DNA from: Streptomyces sp. NRRL S-37
Lineage (GTDB): Bacteria > Actinomycetota > Actinomycetes > Streptomycetales > Streptomycetaceae
Assembly (NCBI RefSeq): GCF_000721605.1
Contig: NZ_JOIZ01000005.1
Span: forward strand, 747,586-811,585
DNA: 64,000 bases
Reading direction: 5' to 3'
In this document: piece after piece, positions 7,062-15,419 of the stretch
Layout: every line of letters starts with the position of its first letter
Position numbering within the stretch: position 1 is the first letter of the stretch
Position numbers and translations under genes: made by a program
The notes under the pieces: generated by a model
Database searches by the model: none
The model's input: the letters and a program-made list of their open reading frames with translations, nothing else
Told to the model about the DNA's origin: nothing

Positions 7062-9899
7062 TTGGAGCTCAGCAGGCGTACCTTCACCGCCCTGGCCGGT
7101 ACGGCGGCGCTCGGTCTCGCGCTGGCCGGCAGCGGCGGAGCGGCGACCGGCGCGCACGGACCGCGCGGCGTGCCGACGGGTCCGCCGCCCCCTCCCCCGA
7201 GCGCGGACGGCAGACGGCACCGGATCGGCCACGACCGGTACTCGCTGCTGGTCGACGGCCGGCGCCTGGTGCTGTGGTCCGGCGAGCTGCACCCCTTCCG
7301 GCTGCCCAGCCCGTCCCTGTGGCGGGACGTGCTGCAGAAGCTGCGCGCGGCGGGGTGCAACGCGGTCGGCGTCCCCGTGCCGTGGAACCACCACTCCCCC
7401 GCCCCCGGGACGTACGACTTCACCGGCGTGCGGGACCTGGACCTCTTCCTGACCATGGCCGCCGAGGAGCGGCTGTACGTCATCCTGCGGCCCGGCCCGC
7501 ACCTCGGCTCCGCCGATCTCGACGCCGGCGGCCTGCCCGGGTGGCTGACGGCCACCGGGGGCCGCTCCCGCATCGCCGACCCGGAGTACCTGCGGCACGT
7601 CGACGAGTGGCTGAGCGCCGTCGACCGCATCGCCGTCCGGCACCTGTTCACCGCGGGCGGCGGCACCGTGCTGCTGTACCAGTTCGAGGACGGGTTCGAC
7701 GTCTTCGCCGACGAGCCGGCCGGACGGGCCTACCTGACCCGCCTGTACGACAAGGCGCGTGCCGACCGCATCGACGTACCGCTCTTCCACGCGGACGGGC
7801 GCCTCGGCCGGCAGGCACCCGGCATGCTCACCGGGGCGGCCGGCGGGGCGTCCGATCCCTGGGGCGGGGCCACCTCCGGCGGCAAGGGGTACGCGCAGGT
7901 GCGGCGGACGCACGACGCGGCCCGCGAGCGGCGCGAGCGCCTCGCGAGCCTCGCCGACGGCGTCACCGTGCACAACGTCCGCGTGGCGTTCGGCGGGACC
8001 TCGTGGGGCTGGCTGCCCGCGCCGGACGTCTACACCTCGTACGACCACGGGGCGGCGATCGACGAGGGCCGCCGGCCCACGCCGAAGCTGGCCGCGCTCC
8101 AGCAGCTCGGCCATCTGCTGCGGACCGTGCCCGACCTCGCCCGGCTGGACCCGGCGAAGGAGGTACGGGCCGAGGACGACCGGCTGAAGGTGCGCCACCT
8201 GGCCAACCCCGACACCGGCGCCCAGGTCTACGTCCTGCACAACGACTCCGCGCAGCCGGTCGGCTCGATGCTGCCGGACACCGGCATCGACGTGCCGGTC
8301 ACCGTCGGCGCCCACGACGCCAAACTGCTCACCACCGGCCTGGAACTGGGCCGGCGGACACTGGCGTACACCACCGCGCAGCCCATGCTGAACATGACCG
8401 TCGGGCGGCAGGACATCGCCCTGTTCACGGGCCGCGCCGGTGAGACGGCGCAGGTCGCACTGGACTGCGACACCGAGCCGCTCACCAGCCGGCTGGACGC
8501 CGAGCCCGGATGGTCCTACGACCGGGGCAGGCTGAACGTCGTGGTGCCGCTCGGGGTGGGCGGGCTGAGCAGGGTGCTGGTCGAGGGCGGGGACTCCGAG
8601 ACGCCCATGCTGCTGCTGTTCGCCGACGACGCGACGGCGCTGCACCTGTGGCCGTACGAGACCCCGTCCGGCCCGCTGCTGGTCCACGGCCCGGCGCTGC
8701 TCCGCTCGGTCACCCTGCGCGGCTCCACCGCCCACCTCGTCGGCGACCACGTCGGCGGGATGGGCCTGGAGGTGTGGGCACCGCGCGGGATCACCGCCGT
8801 GACCTGGAACGGGCGGCCGGTGCGCACCCGGGTCAGCCGGGCCGGGAGCCTGGTGGCGGAGGAGCTGATGCCGGACGTGCCCGAGGTGCGGCTGCCCGCG
8901 CTGAGGGGCTGGCGCAGGCAGGCGGAGAACCCGGAGGCCGAGACCGGTTTCGACGACTCGGCGTGGCCGGCCGCCGATCTCACGTCGTCGCACAGCACCA
9001 CGCCCGTGCCCGGGGGCGGCCCCGTCCTCTTCGCGGACGACTACGGATTCCACCACGGCGACGTCTGGTACCGGGGGCGGTTCGAGGACACGCGCGATGT
9101 CGCATCCGTGTCGCTGTCCTACAGCACCGGTACGCAGGGACTGCTGATGGCCTGGCTGGACGGCCGCCCGCTGGGCACGCACCGCATGCCGGTGCCGGAC
9201 GCGGACACCGCCCGGCGGGGCACATGGACGGCGACGGCCTCCTTCGACGTGCCCGAGAAGCGGCGCGAGCGGGGCCCGCACGTGCTGTCGGTGCTCGTAC
9301 GGCCGATGCAGCACGACGGGGACGAGCGGGCGCAGGGCACGCACAAGGCCGCGCGCGGGCTGGTCGCCGTCGGCTTCGGGGGCCGCTCCCGGGACGTGGA
9401 GTGGCGGATCCAGGGCGCCGCGGCACCGGACCGGGTGCGCGGGCCGCTGAACAACGGCGGCCTGTACGGGGAGCGGGAGGGCTGGCATCTGCCCGGCTTC
9501 GACGACCGGGAGTGGCGGACCGCGGACTTCCCGCGGGAGGTGCGGCGGCAGGGGGTGACCTGGTGCCGGACGGACTTCCGGCTGGACGTGCCCGCCGGCG
9601 TGGACGCCTCGGTCGGGCTCACGATCGACGACGACCCGGAGCGCGCCTACCGGGTCCAGATCTTCCTCAACGGCTGGAACATGGGCCAGTACATCAACGA
9701 TGTGGGCCCCCAGCACACCTTCGTCCTGCCGAACGGGATCCTGCGCACCCGGGGGACCAACACCCTGGCCCTGGCGGTGCTGTCCGACGGGACCACCCCC
9801 TCGGGCCCGCGTGACGTGCGGCTGACGCTGCTGGGCGCGGTGCGGGGCGGGGTGCCGGTGAAGGCGGTGGACTCACCCGGGAGACGGCCCGTCGGGTGA
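7062..9899 (+). CDS. GH35-family (beta-galactosidase-like) protein, catalytic residues apparently lost
   Basis: The TTG start is chosen because AGGAGG lies 7 bases upstream and it opens directly into a twin-arginine signal (LELSRRTFTALAGTAAL); the 945-residue protein is probably exported folded. GH35 landmarks are clear: ELHPFRLPSPSLW, VPVPWNHHSP, RPGPHLGSADLDAGGLPGWL, FGGTSWGW and VYTSYDHGA. C-terminal jelly-roll modules include FLNGWNMGQYINDVGPQHT. The usual QVENEYG acid/base motif reads QFEDGF (about 207-212), so the catalytic Glu position is Gly. The nucleophile region (about MLTGAAGGASDPWGG) also has no Glu. It may be a carbohydrate-binding pseudoenzyme or use other residues. It is convergent with the arabinofuranosidase gene, 17 bases between stops. 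Confidence 0.85.
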   Translation: MELSRRTFTALAGTAALGLALAGSGGAATGAHGPRGVPTGPPPPPPSADGRRHRIGHDRYSLLVDGRRLVLWSGELHPFRLPSPSLWRDVLQKLRAAGCNAVGVPVPWNHHSPAPGTYDFTGVRDLDLFLTMAAEERLYVILRPGPHLGSADLDAGGLPGWLTATGGRSRIADPEYLRHVDEWLSAVDRIAVRHLFTAGGGTVLLYQFEDGFDVFADEPAGRAYLTRLYDKARADRIDVPLFHADGRLGRQAPGMLTGAAGGASDPWGGATSGGKGYAQVRRTHDAARERRERLASLADGVTVHNVRVAFGGTSWGWLPAPDVYTSYDHGAAIDEGRRPTPKLAALQQLGHLLRTVPDLARLDPAKEVRAEDDRLKVRHLANPDTGAQVYVLHNDSAQPVGSMLPDTGIDVPVTVGAHDAKLLTTGLELGRRTLAYTTAQPMLNMTVGRQDIALFTGRAGETAQVALDCDTEPLTSRLDAEPGWSYDRGRLNVVVPLGVGGLSRVLVEGGDSETPMLLLFADDATALHLWPYETPSGPLLVHGPALLRSVTLRGSTAHLVGDHVGGMGLEVWAPRGITAVTWNGRPVRTRVSRAGSLVAEELMPDVPEVRLPALRGWRRQAENPEAETGFDDSAWPAADLTSSHSTTPVPGGGPVLFADDYGFHHGDVWYRGRFEDTRDVASVSLSYSTGTQGLLMAWLDGRPLGTHRMPVPDADTARRGTWTATASFDVPEKRRERGPHVLSVLVRPMQHDGDERAQGTHKAARGLVAVGFGGRSRDVEWRIQGAAAPDRVRGPLNNGGLYGEREGWHLPGFDDREWRTADFPREVRRQGVTWCRTDFRLDVPAGVDASVGLTIDDDPERAYRVQIFLNGWNMGQYINDVGPQHTFVLPNGILRTRGTNTLALAVLSDGTTPSGPRDVRLTLLGAVRGGVPVKAVDSPGRRPVG

Positions 9900-9920
9900 G
9901 CCCACCGCCGGGCGGCTCAC
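9896..9920. terminator. Bidirectional hairpin between GH35 and GH51 genes
   Basis: GTGAGCC (9896-9902) pairs with GGCTCAC (9914-9920) around an 11-base loop. The arms include the stop codons of both convergent genes, so one hairpin could end both transcripts. Confidence 0.55.
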
Positions 9921-11422
9921 GCCAGCCGGATCACGTTCCAGGACAGCGGCTCCAGTACGGCGGAGAGCCGGCCGTCGTCCAGGGCCGTGCCGTCGACCGG
10001 GTGCGGGACGACCCGCTCGGGCTCGGCGAGGGTGTTGCGGGCGTCGGGGTCGGCGTCCGCGAGGGCGCTGTGCTCGACGACCGAGGTGAGGCCGAGGCCG
10101 CCCAGGGCGACGTCCAGCGGCAGCGGCTCGGTGCGGCTGCGGTTGACGGCGAACACGGTGACCGTGCCGTCCCCGGCGCGCACGGCGGTGGCGTGCAGCA
10201 GGTCGGCCTCGCCGTACCTCTTCGTCTCGTACGTCGGTGAGTCCACGCGGACGTCGAGCACCTCACCGCGGCCGTACCTCGAGGCCTGGGCGAACGGGAA
10301 GAACGTCGTCTGCCGCCAGGCCGGGCCGCCGGGCTCGGTCATGATCGGGGCGATCACGTTGACGAGCTGGGCGAGGCAGGCGACGGTGACGCGGTCGGCG
10401 TGCCGGAGCAGGGCGATCAGGAGCGAGCCGAAGACGACCGCGTCCATGACGCTGTAGTTGTCCTCCAGGAGGCGGGGTGCCTCGGGCCAGTCCAGGGCGC
10501 TCACCTCGGCCTGGGTCTTGGCCATGTACCAGACGTTCCACTCGTCGAAGGAGAGGTTGATCCTCTTCTTGGACTTCAGACGGGCACCGACGTGGTCGCA
10601 GGTGGCGACCACGTTCTCGATGAAGGACTCCATGTCGACGGCGGAGGCGAGGAAGGAGTCGACGTCGCCGTCGAGCGGCTCGTAGTAGGCGTGCAGGGAG
10701 ATGTGGTCGACCAGGTCGTACGTCTCCTTGAGGACCGTCGCCTCCCACTCGGCGAAGGTCTCCATGGACTGGCCGGAGGAGCCGCAGGCGACGAGTTCGA
10801 CACCGGGGTCGATCTGGCGCATGGCGCGGGCGGTCTCGGCGGCGATCCGGCCGTACTCCTCGGCGGTCTTGTGGCCGGTCTGCCAGGGGCCGTCCATCTC
10901 GTTGCCGAGGCACCACAGGCGGATGCCGAACGGGTCCTTGTCGCCGTGTTCGACGCGCAGGTCCGACAGGGCGGTGCCGGAGGGGTGGTTGGCGTACTCC
11001 TGGAGCTCCAGGGCCTCGGCGACGCCCCGGGTGCCGAGGTTGACGGCCATCATGGGCTCGGCCTGGGGGCCGATCTTCCTCAGGAACGCGATGTACTCGG
11101 AGAGGCCGAAGCGGTTGGTCTCGGTGGAGCGCCAGGCGAGGTCGAGGCGGCGGGGGCGGTCCTCGACGGGGCCGACGGAGTCCTCCCACTTGTAGCCGGA
11201 GACGAAGTTGCCGCCGGGGTAGCGGATGGTGGTGACGCCGAGTTCCCTGACGAGGTCGAGGACGTCCTGACGGAGGCCGGCCTCGTCCGCGGTGGGGTGG
11301 TCCGGTTCGAAGATGCCGGTGTACACGCAGCGGCCCAGGTGTTCTACGAACGATCCGAAGAGACGGGGGTTCACCTCACCTACGGTGAAGGCGGGGTCCA
11401 GGGTGAAACGGGCGGTGCGCAT
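9917..11422 (-). CDS. abfA: Intracellular alpha-L-arabinofuranosidase, GH51
   Basis: The 501-residue enzyme should release L-arabinose from imported arabino-oligosaccharides in the cytoplasm; there is no signal peptide. GH51 motifs are present: RLFGSFVEHLGRCVYTGIFEP at the N-terminus, TTIRYPGGNFVSGYKWEDSVGP, Glu175 in CLGNEMDGPW (acid/base) and Glu294 in SFDEWNVWY (nucleophile), followed by a beta-sandwich ending SWNVIRLA. The length matches the family. The start ATG has AAAGGAA upstream. It is the last gene of the importer operon, 56 bases after the second permease. Import plus cytoplasmic hydrolysis of arabinan fragments made by the secreted GH43 enzyme is the natural reading. Confidence 0.94.
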   Translation of the reverse strand: MRTARFTLDPAFTVGEVNPRLFGSFVEHLGRCVYTGIFEPDHPTADEAGLRQDVLDLVRELGVTTIRYPGGNFVSGYKWEDSVGPVEDRPRRLDLAWRSTETNRFGLSEYIAFLRKIGPQAEPMMAVNLGTRGVAEALELQEYANHPSGTALSDLRVEHGDKDPFGIRLWCLGNEMDGPWQTGHKTAEEYGRIAAETARAMRQIDPGVELVACGSSGQSMETFAEWEATVLKETYDLVDHISLHAYYEPLDGDVDSFLASAVDMESFIENVVATCDHVGARLKSKKRINLSFDEWNVWYMAKTQAEVSALDWPEAPRLLEDNYSVMDAVVFGSLLIALLRHADRVTVACLAQLVNVIAPIMTEPGGPAWRQTTFFPFAQASRYGRGEVLDVRVDSPTYETKRYGEADLLHATAVRAGDGTVTVFAVNRSRTEPLPLDVALGGLGLTSVVEHSALADADPDARNTLAEPERVVPHPVDGTALDDGRLSAVLEPLSWNVIRLA

Positions 11423-11478
11423 GGGTTCCTTTCGCTGCGTTCTCGGGTGCGGGTGCGGGGGCGTGGTGGCCGGCTTCG

Positions 11479-12342
11479 TCACTGGCCGGCCAGGCCGGTG
11501 TGGGCGACGCCCGCCACGATCTGGCGCTGGAAGAAGACGAAGACGACGATCAGGGGCAGGCCCGCCATGAGTCCGCCGGCCATGAGCTGGGCCCACTGGA
11601 TGCCGTAGGAGTTCATGACGGTCGCGATGCCGTTCGGCATGGTCATCAGGTCGGGGTTGTTGGTGACCATGTAGGGCCACAGGAAGTTGTTCCAGGAGCT
11701 GATGAAGGTGAAGATGCCGACGGCCGCGAGGGAGGGGCGGGAGAGCGGCACGATGATGGTGAGGAAGACGCGCCAGCGGCCGGCTCCGTCGATGAAGGCG
11801 GCCTCCTCCAGTTCGCGCGGGACGCCCTGGAAGAACTTGTAGAGGATGTAGACCATCGCGGCGGGCGCGCACTGCGGCAGGATCATGCCCCAGTAGGTGT
11901 CGACCATGCCCATCTGCTGGACGGTGGTGAACAGGGGGACGCCGAGCACGGCCGGGGAGACCATGAGGCCGGCCATGACGACGCCCATCAGGATGTTCTT
12001 GCCGCGGAACTCGGTGCGGGCGAAGCCGTATCCGGCGAGGGCGCTGGTCACCAGCACGATCGTCGTCACGCAGACGGACACCACCAGGGAGTTCACGAAC
12101 CAGTCGGTGATGTTGCCGGTCTCGAAGATGGCCGTCCAGGCCTGGCCGGTCCACTCCTTCGGCAGCCAGTGCGTCGGTACCTCGACGGCCTCGGTCTCCG
12201 ACTTGAGGGAGGTGAACAGGGCCCAGGCGAGCGGGGCGAGGAAGACGGCGGAGACGGCGGTGCCGAGGAGGGTGAGGACGATCTGGCCGGGTGTCCAGGG
12301 GCGGCGGGGCTTGACCGGTGTCTGCTGTGCGGCGGTGGTCAT
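11479..12342 (-). CDS. Sugar ABC transporter permease, MalG type
   Basis: The 287-residue inner-membrane protein has six predicted helices and the permease EAA loop (EEAAFIDGAGRWRVFLTIIVP) that contacts the ATPase. The N-terminal TSLKSETEA region and the C-terminal QRQIVAGVAHTGLAGQ are typical of the second permease of carbohydrate uptake (CUT1) systems. Its start overlaps the stop of the preceding permease gene by four bases (ATGA), so translation is coupled. No ATPase gene is present in the operon; Streptomyces CUT1 systems commonly use the shared ATPase MsiK encoded elsewhere, which is inferred here. The neighbours suggest arabinose-containing oligosaccharides as substrate. Confidence 0.93.
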   Translation of the reverse strand: MTTAAQQTPVKPRRPWTPGQIVLTLLGTAVSAVFLAPLAWALFTSLKSETEAVEVPTHWLPKEWTGQAWTAIFETGNITDWFVNSLVVSVCVTTIVLVTSALAGYGFARTEFRGKNILMGVVMAGLMVSPAVLGVPLFTTVQQMGMVDTYWGMILPQCAPAAMVYILYKFFQGVPRELEEAAFIDGAGRWRVFLTIIVPLSRPSLAAVGIFTFISSWNNFLWPYMVTNNPDLMTMPNGIATVMNSYGIQWAQLMAGGLMAGLPLIVVFVFFQRQIVAGVAHTGLAGQ

Positions 12343-13280
12343 CGGCCGCCCTCCTCACGGTTGCGCAGCAGCCACATCCGGGCGAGGGCGACGGCCGCGA
12401 TGATCACGAAGAAGATGATGGAGATGGCGGAGGCGTAGCCCACGCGGTAGCTGGTGAAACCCTCTTCGAGGGTGTACTGCACGAAGGTGCGGGTCGAGCC
12501 CTCCGGGCCGGGGCCGAAGTCCTGGATCACCACGGCCTGGTCGAAGACCTGGAGCGAGACGAGGATCTGCAGGGCGACGACCAGGCCGGTGATGTTGCGC
12601 AGCATCGGCAGGGTGATGCGGACCATGCGGTGCCAGGCGTTCGCGCCGTCGAGTTCGGCGGCCTCGTAGAGGTGGGCGGGGATGCCCTGGAGGGCGGCGA
12701 GGTAGAGCAGGAAGCTGAAGCCGACGGTCCACCACAGGGTGGTGACGACGATGGCGAGCATGGCGTACGACTTGTCGGTCAGCCAGGGTGTCTCGATGCC
12801 GAAGACGTGGTTGATCATGCCGGTGCCGGGGTTGAACAGCCACTGCCAGAGGTTGGCGGCGACGGTGGACGGCAGCAGGAACGGCAGGAAGAAGCAGAGC
12901 CGCCACAGCCACTTCCCGCGCTCGATGTGGTGGGCGAGCATGGCGAGGAGGAAGGCGAGGACGGTGATGCAGGGGACGACCAGGAGTGTGAAGTACGCGC
13001 TGTGGCCGAGCGATTCCCACACCAGGGGGTCGTCGAGGGCCTCGCGGTAGTTGTCGAGGCCGACGAAGCTCGCGCCGTCGCCGGAGATGTTGGCGTCGGT
13101 GAAACTGAGGTAGAGGCCGCGCAGCAGCGGCCAGATCACGAAGAGCGCGAACAGCGCGAGGAACGGGGCGATGAACCAGCCGCCGTGCTGGAAGCCCTGT
13201 TTGCGGCGGACGGTGGCGCTGTCGGCGGCGGTCGTGGCGCGTGCCGGACGGATGACGGTCCCGGCGCTGGTCGTCGTCAT
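12339..13280 (-). CDS. Sugar ABC transporter permease, MalF type
   Basis: The 313-residue protein is the first permease of the importer. It has a soluble N-terminus, then six membrane helices (the first begins WFIAPFLALFALFVIWPLLRGLY) and an EAA loop (YEAAELDGANAWHRMVRITLPML). It should pair with the MalG-type protein to form the channel. Its start overlaps the stop of the substrate-binding protein gene (ATGA) and its stop overlaps the next permease, so all three are translationally coupled. The order binding protein, MalF type, MalG type, cytoplasmic glycosidase is classical for CUT1 operons. Confidence 0.93.
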   Translation of the reverse strand: MTTTSAGTVIRPARATTAADSATVRRKQGFQHGGWFIAPFLALFALFVIWPLLRGLYLSFTDANISGDGASFVGLDNYREALDDPLVWESLGHSAYFTLLVVPCITVLAFLLAMLAHHIERGKWLWRLCFFLPFLLPSTVAANLWQWLFNPGTGMINHVFGIETPWLTDKSYAMLAIVVTTLWWTVGFSFLLYLAALQGIPAHLYEAAELDGANAWHRMVRITLPMLRNITGLVVALQILVSLQVFDQAVVIQDFGPGPEGSTRTFVQYTLEEGFTSYRVGYASAISIIFFVIIAAVALARMWLLRNREEGGR

Positions 13281-14647
13281 GCGGCGGCACCTCCCTGCGC
13301 GGCGGTCTTGCCGTCCATGGGGTTCTTCGAGGCGAGGAGCGTGGTGAGTTCGCTCTTCATCCGGCGGGCGACGGTGTCAGGCTCGGCGGAGCCCGTCGTG
13401 GAGGAGACGACGAGGGGGCCGACGCGCTGGGCGAGGATGCCGGTGGAGCCGGCGAACCACACCTTGGGCTCGGTGGCCTGGTGGTCCATCGCGGAGACGT
13501 ACTCGCTCTGCGGCTGGAGCTTGCGGTACGCGTCCGTGGTGAGGGTGGGCGTGTGGGCGGGGATGTGTCCGCCGGCGGCCCACTGCCGGGCGTGCCGGAC
13601 GATGTAGGCGGCGAGCCGGTGGGCGCCCTCGTTGGCGGCGCCGCCGCGGCCGGACTGGTGCGGGAGCACGAAGGCGTGCGATTCGGCGTGGGTGGCCTGT
13701 CTGCCGAAGACGGGCGGCAGGGGCGTCGCCCCGTACTCGACCTTCGCGGCGTCGAAGACCGGCACCGACCAGTTGCCCTCCCAGGCGAAGGGGGAGCCGT
13801 TGACGAACTGTTCGGCGCCCGCGCCGCCGCCGAAGCCCGGGTCGGCGTACCCGTCGGTGATGTGGCGGCGCAGGAACTCCAGGACCTGGGTGGCCTTGTC
13901 GGTGTCGAAGGTGACCCGGGTGTGGGCGTCGTCGAACCAGGTACCGCCGAGCTGGGTGTAGAAGGCGACGAAGAACCACCACTGGAAGTTCTGGTCGTTG
14001 TGCCACAGGCCGATGGTCTGCAGGCCCTTCCCGGTGGCCTTCTTGGCTTCCTTCAGGACGTCGAACCACTGGTCTGCCGACGTCACCGGGATCATCCGGC
14101 CGTCGTCGCCGAGCAGGCCGGCCTTCCTCAGGACGTCCTTGCGGTAGAAGCAGAGCTGGACGTGGATGTCGAGGGGGAGGGCGTAGAGCGTGCCGTCGAC
14201 GACGGCGCGTTTCCACAGGTCGGGGTTGAAGTCGGCTTCCTTGACGCCGTACTTGGCGAGCAGGCCGACGTCCCAGGGGTCGAGGAGGCGGCCGGGTGAG
14301 AAGCCGGTGACGCGGCCCAGGTGCATGACGCCGAGGTCGGGTGCGCGGTTGCCCGCCGCGGCCATGGCGAGCTTGGTGTAGAAGGGGCTGCCCCACTGGA
14401 GGGTGGAGTCCTTCACGTCGATGCCGGGGTTGTCCTTACGGAAGGAGTCCAGCATCGCGATCATGTTGTATCCGTCGCCGCCGCTGAAGAGGTTCCAGTA
14501 GCGCACGCGGGTGTCCGCGCCGGAGGCGAGCGCGTCGGCCCCGGTCCCGAGCGCCGCGAAGCCGAAGCTCCCGGCGACGGTCAGCCCGCCCAGTCCGGTG
14601 AGGAGGTGCCTGCGATTCAGGCCAGGTCGTCCCATGCCCTGCCCCAT
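13277..14647 (-). CDS. Extracellular sugar-binding protein of the importer, Tat-type signal
   Basis: The 456-residue solute-binding protein (extracellular family 1) begins with a twin-arginine-like signal (GLNRRHLLTGLGGLTVAGSFG). No lipobox cysteine is seen, so anchoring is uncertain. The body has the family pattern: VRYWNLFSGGDG, FRKDNPGI, APDLGVMHLGR, ALPLDIHVQLCFYRKDVLRKAGL and FAWEGNWS. It should capture arabino-oligosaccharides for the two permeases encoded downstream. An internal ATG four codons in could also serve as start. The gene begins 44 bases after the predicted transcription start, under the same promoter and operator design as the GH43 arabinanase. Confidence 0.9.
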   Translation of the reverse strand: MGQGMGRPGLNRRHLLTGLGGLTVAGSFGFAALGTGADALASGADTRVRYWNLFSGGDGYNMIAMLDSFRKDNPGIDVKDSTLQWGSPFYTKLAMAAAGNRAPDLGVMHLGRVTGFSPGRLLDPWDVGLLAKYGVKEADFNPDLWKRAVVDGTLYALPLDIHVQLCFYRKDVLRKAGLLGDDGRMIPVTSADQWFDVLKEAKKATGKGLQTIGLWHNDQNFQWWFFVAFYTQLGGTWFDDAHTRVTFDTDKATQVLEFLRRHITDGYADPGFGGGAGAEQFVNGSPFAWEGNWSVPVFDAAKVEYGATPLPPVFGRQATHAESHAFVLPHQSGRGGAANEGAHRLAAYIVRHARQWAAGGHIPAHTPTLTTDAYRKLQPQSEYVSAMDHQATEPKVWFAGSTGILAQRVGPLVVSSTTGSAEPDTVARRMKSELTTLLASKNPMDGKTAAQGGAAA

Positions 14648-14660
14648 CTATTCATGGAGT

Positions 14661-14695
14661 GTTCGAGATATCGGATGGCGCCCGTAACTTCGAAC
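14661..14695 (-). promoter_or_regulatory. Candidate IclR-type operator of the importer operon
   Basis: Plus-strand GTTCGAGATATCGGAT (14661-14676) is followed by GGCG, CG, AA and CGAAC at 14691-14695, matching the arabinanase and iclR sites position for position over 35 bp. It overlaps the expected transcription start and 5' leader. Gap-free identity with the arabinanase site continues upstream through the -10 region. Confidence 0.72.
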
Positions 14696-14697
14696 GG

Positions 14698-14726
14698 ACC
14701 GTAGAGGTGATGAACCGGCGCGTCAA
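14698..14726 (-). promoter_or_regulatory. Promoter of the arabinose-oligosaccharide importer operon
   Basis: On the minus strand TTGACG (14726-14721) and TACGGT (14703-14698) are 17 bases apart, identical in both hexamers and spacing to the arabinanase promoter, and followed by the same CCGTTCGAA. The spacer sequences differ, so conservation is focused on functional positions. Confidence 0.75.
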
Positions 14727-14903
14727 TGGTTCGGGCAAGAACTCACAGCGGGACTTCCCGCGCCCCTACCCTGGCCGTGGCACCCGGGGACACCACGGCG
14801 GTCACCGAGTGACCGCGTCACACAAGGAACTGGCCGGAACGGCACCCGACTTGGCATATTGCACAGGTGACCGGGCGACACCCAGGGGAACAGGGAGACA
14901 GCG

Positions 14904-15419
14904 GTGCGTACCAGGAAGGAGATGCGTCGTCTCGCTGACGCCCTCATCGGCCCCATCCGGGTGCCGGTCCCGGCGGACCCCGAGGTCCTCTTCGAGGCAC
15001 TGGTCGCCTCCGTCAGCGCCTGGCGGGGACGTGACGTGGTCGTCCACCGGGCGGCCTTCCCCCCGCACACGGCGAGCGGACTGTGGCTGGAGCGCGAGGG
15101 CCACGACGACGTGGTGGTCGACGAACGGGCCGCCGTCTGGCACCAGATCGTGATCCTCTGCCACGAGGTGTGGCACATGAACCGCCGGCAGGCGGAGGCC
15201 GGCGACCGGCCCGGACCCGTCGCCGCGCGCACCGACTTCAGCCTGGCCGAGGAGCAGGAGGCCGACCGCTTCGGCATGCTGATGGGCCGCCGGCTGCGCA
15301 CCTGGCTGGAGGCGTCCACCGACTCGGTGTACGCCGCGGAGGGCGGCGACCCCGGGAACCCGCGGGACCTCGCCGGACGCATCGGCGCCGCGCTCAACTA
15401 CCGCGGGACCAGGAGATGA
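14904..15419 (+). CDS. HExxH metallopeptidase-like protein (ImmA/IrrE-type)
   Basis: The 171-residue protein starts at a GTG with AGGGAG about 6 bases upstream. It contains HEVWHM near residues 91-96 and a downstream Glu-rich helix (LAEEQEADRFGMLMG) that supplies a third ligand, the zinc-binding layout of ImmA/IrrE-type peptidases. ImmA/IrrE proteins usually cleave a partner repressor. No XRE-type repressor gene lies next to it, though such a gene is a frequent partner. Its stop overlaps the start of the first membrane protein gene (ATGA), so it is the head of a four-gene cassette. The 256-base gap upstream, shared with the divergent importer operon, should hold its promoter. Confidence 0.78.
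   Translation: MRTRKEMRRLADALIGPIRVPVPADPEVLFEALVASVSAWRGRDVVVHRAAFPPHTASGLWLEREGHDDVVVDERAAVWHQIVILCHEVWHMNRRQAEAGDRPGPVAARTDFSLAEEQEADRFGMLMGRRLRTWLEASTDSVYAAEGGDPGNPRDLAGRIGAALNYRGTRR

Noticed and set aside
6768..9716. Very long minus-strand open frame (about 1,000 codons) antisense to the GH35 gene
   Set aside because: It is a GC-rich shadow of the GH35 coding frame with no family similarity; only its last 216 codons (6117-6767) form a real gene with its own ribosome site.
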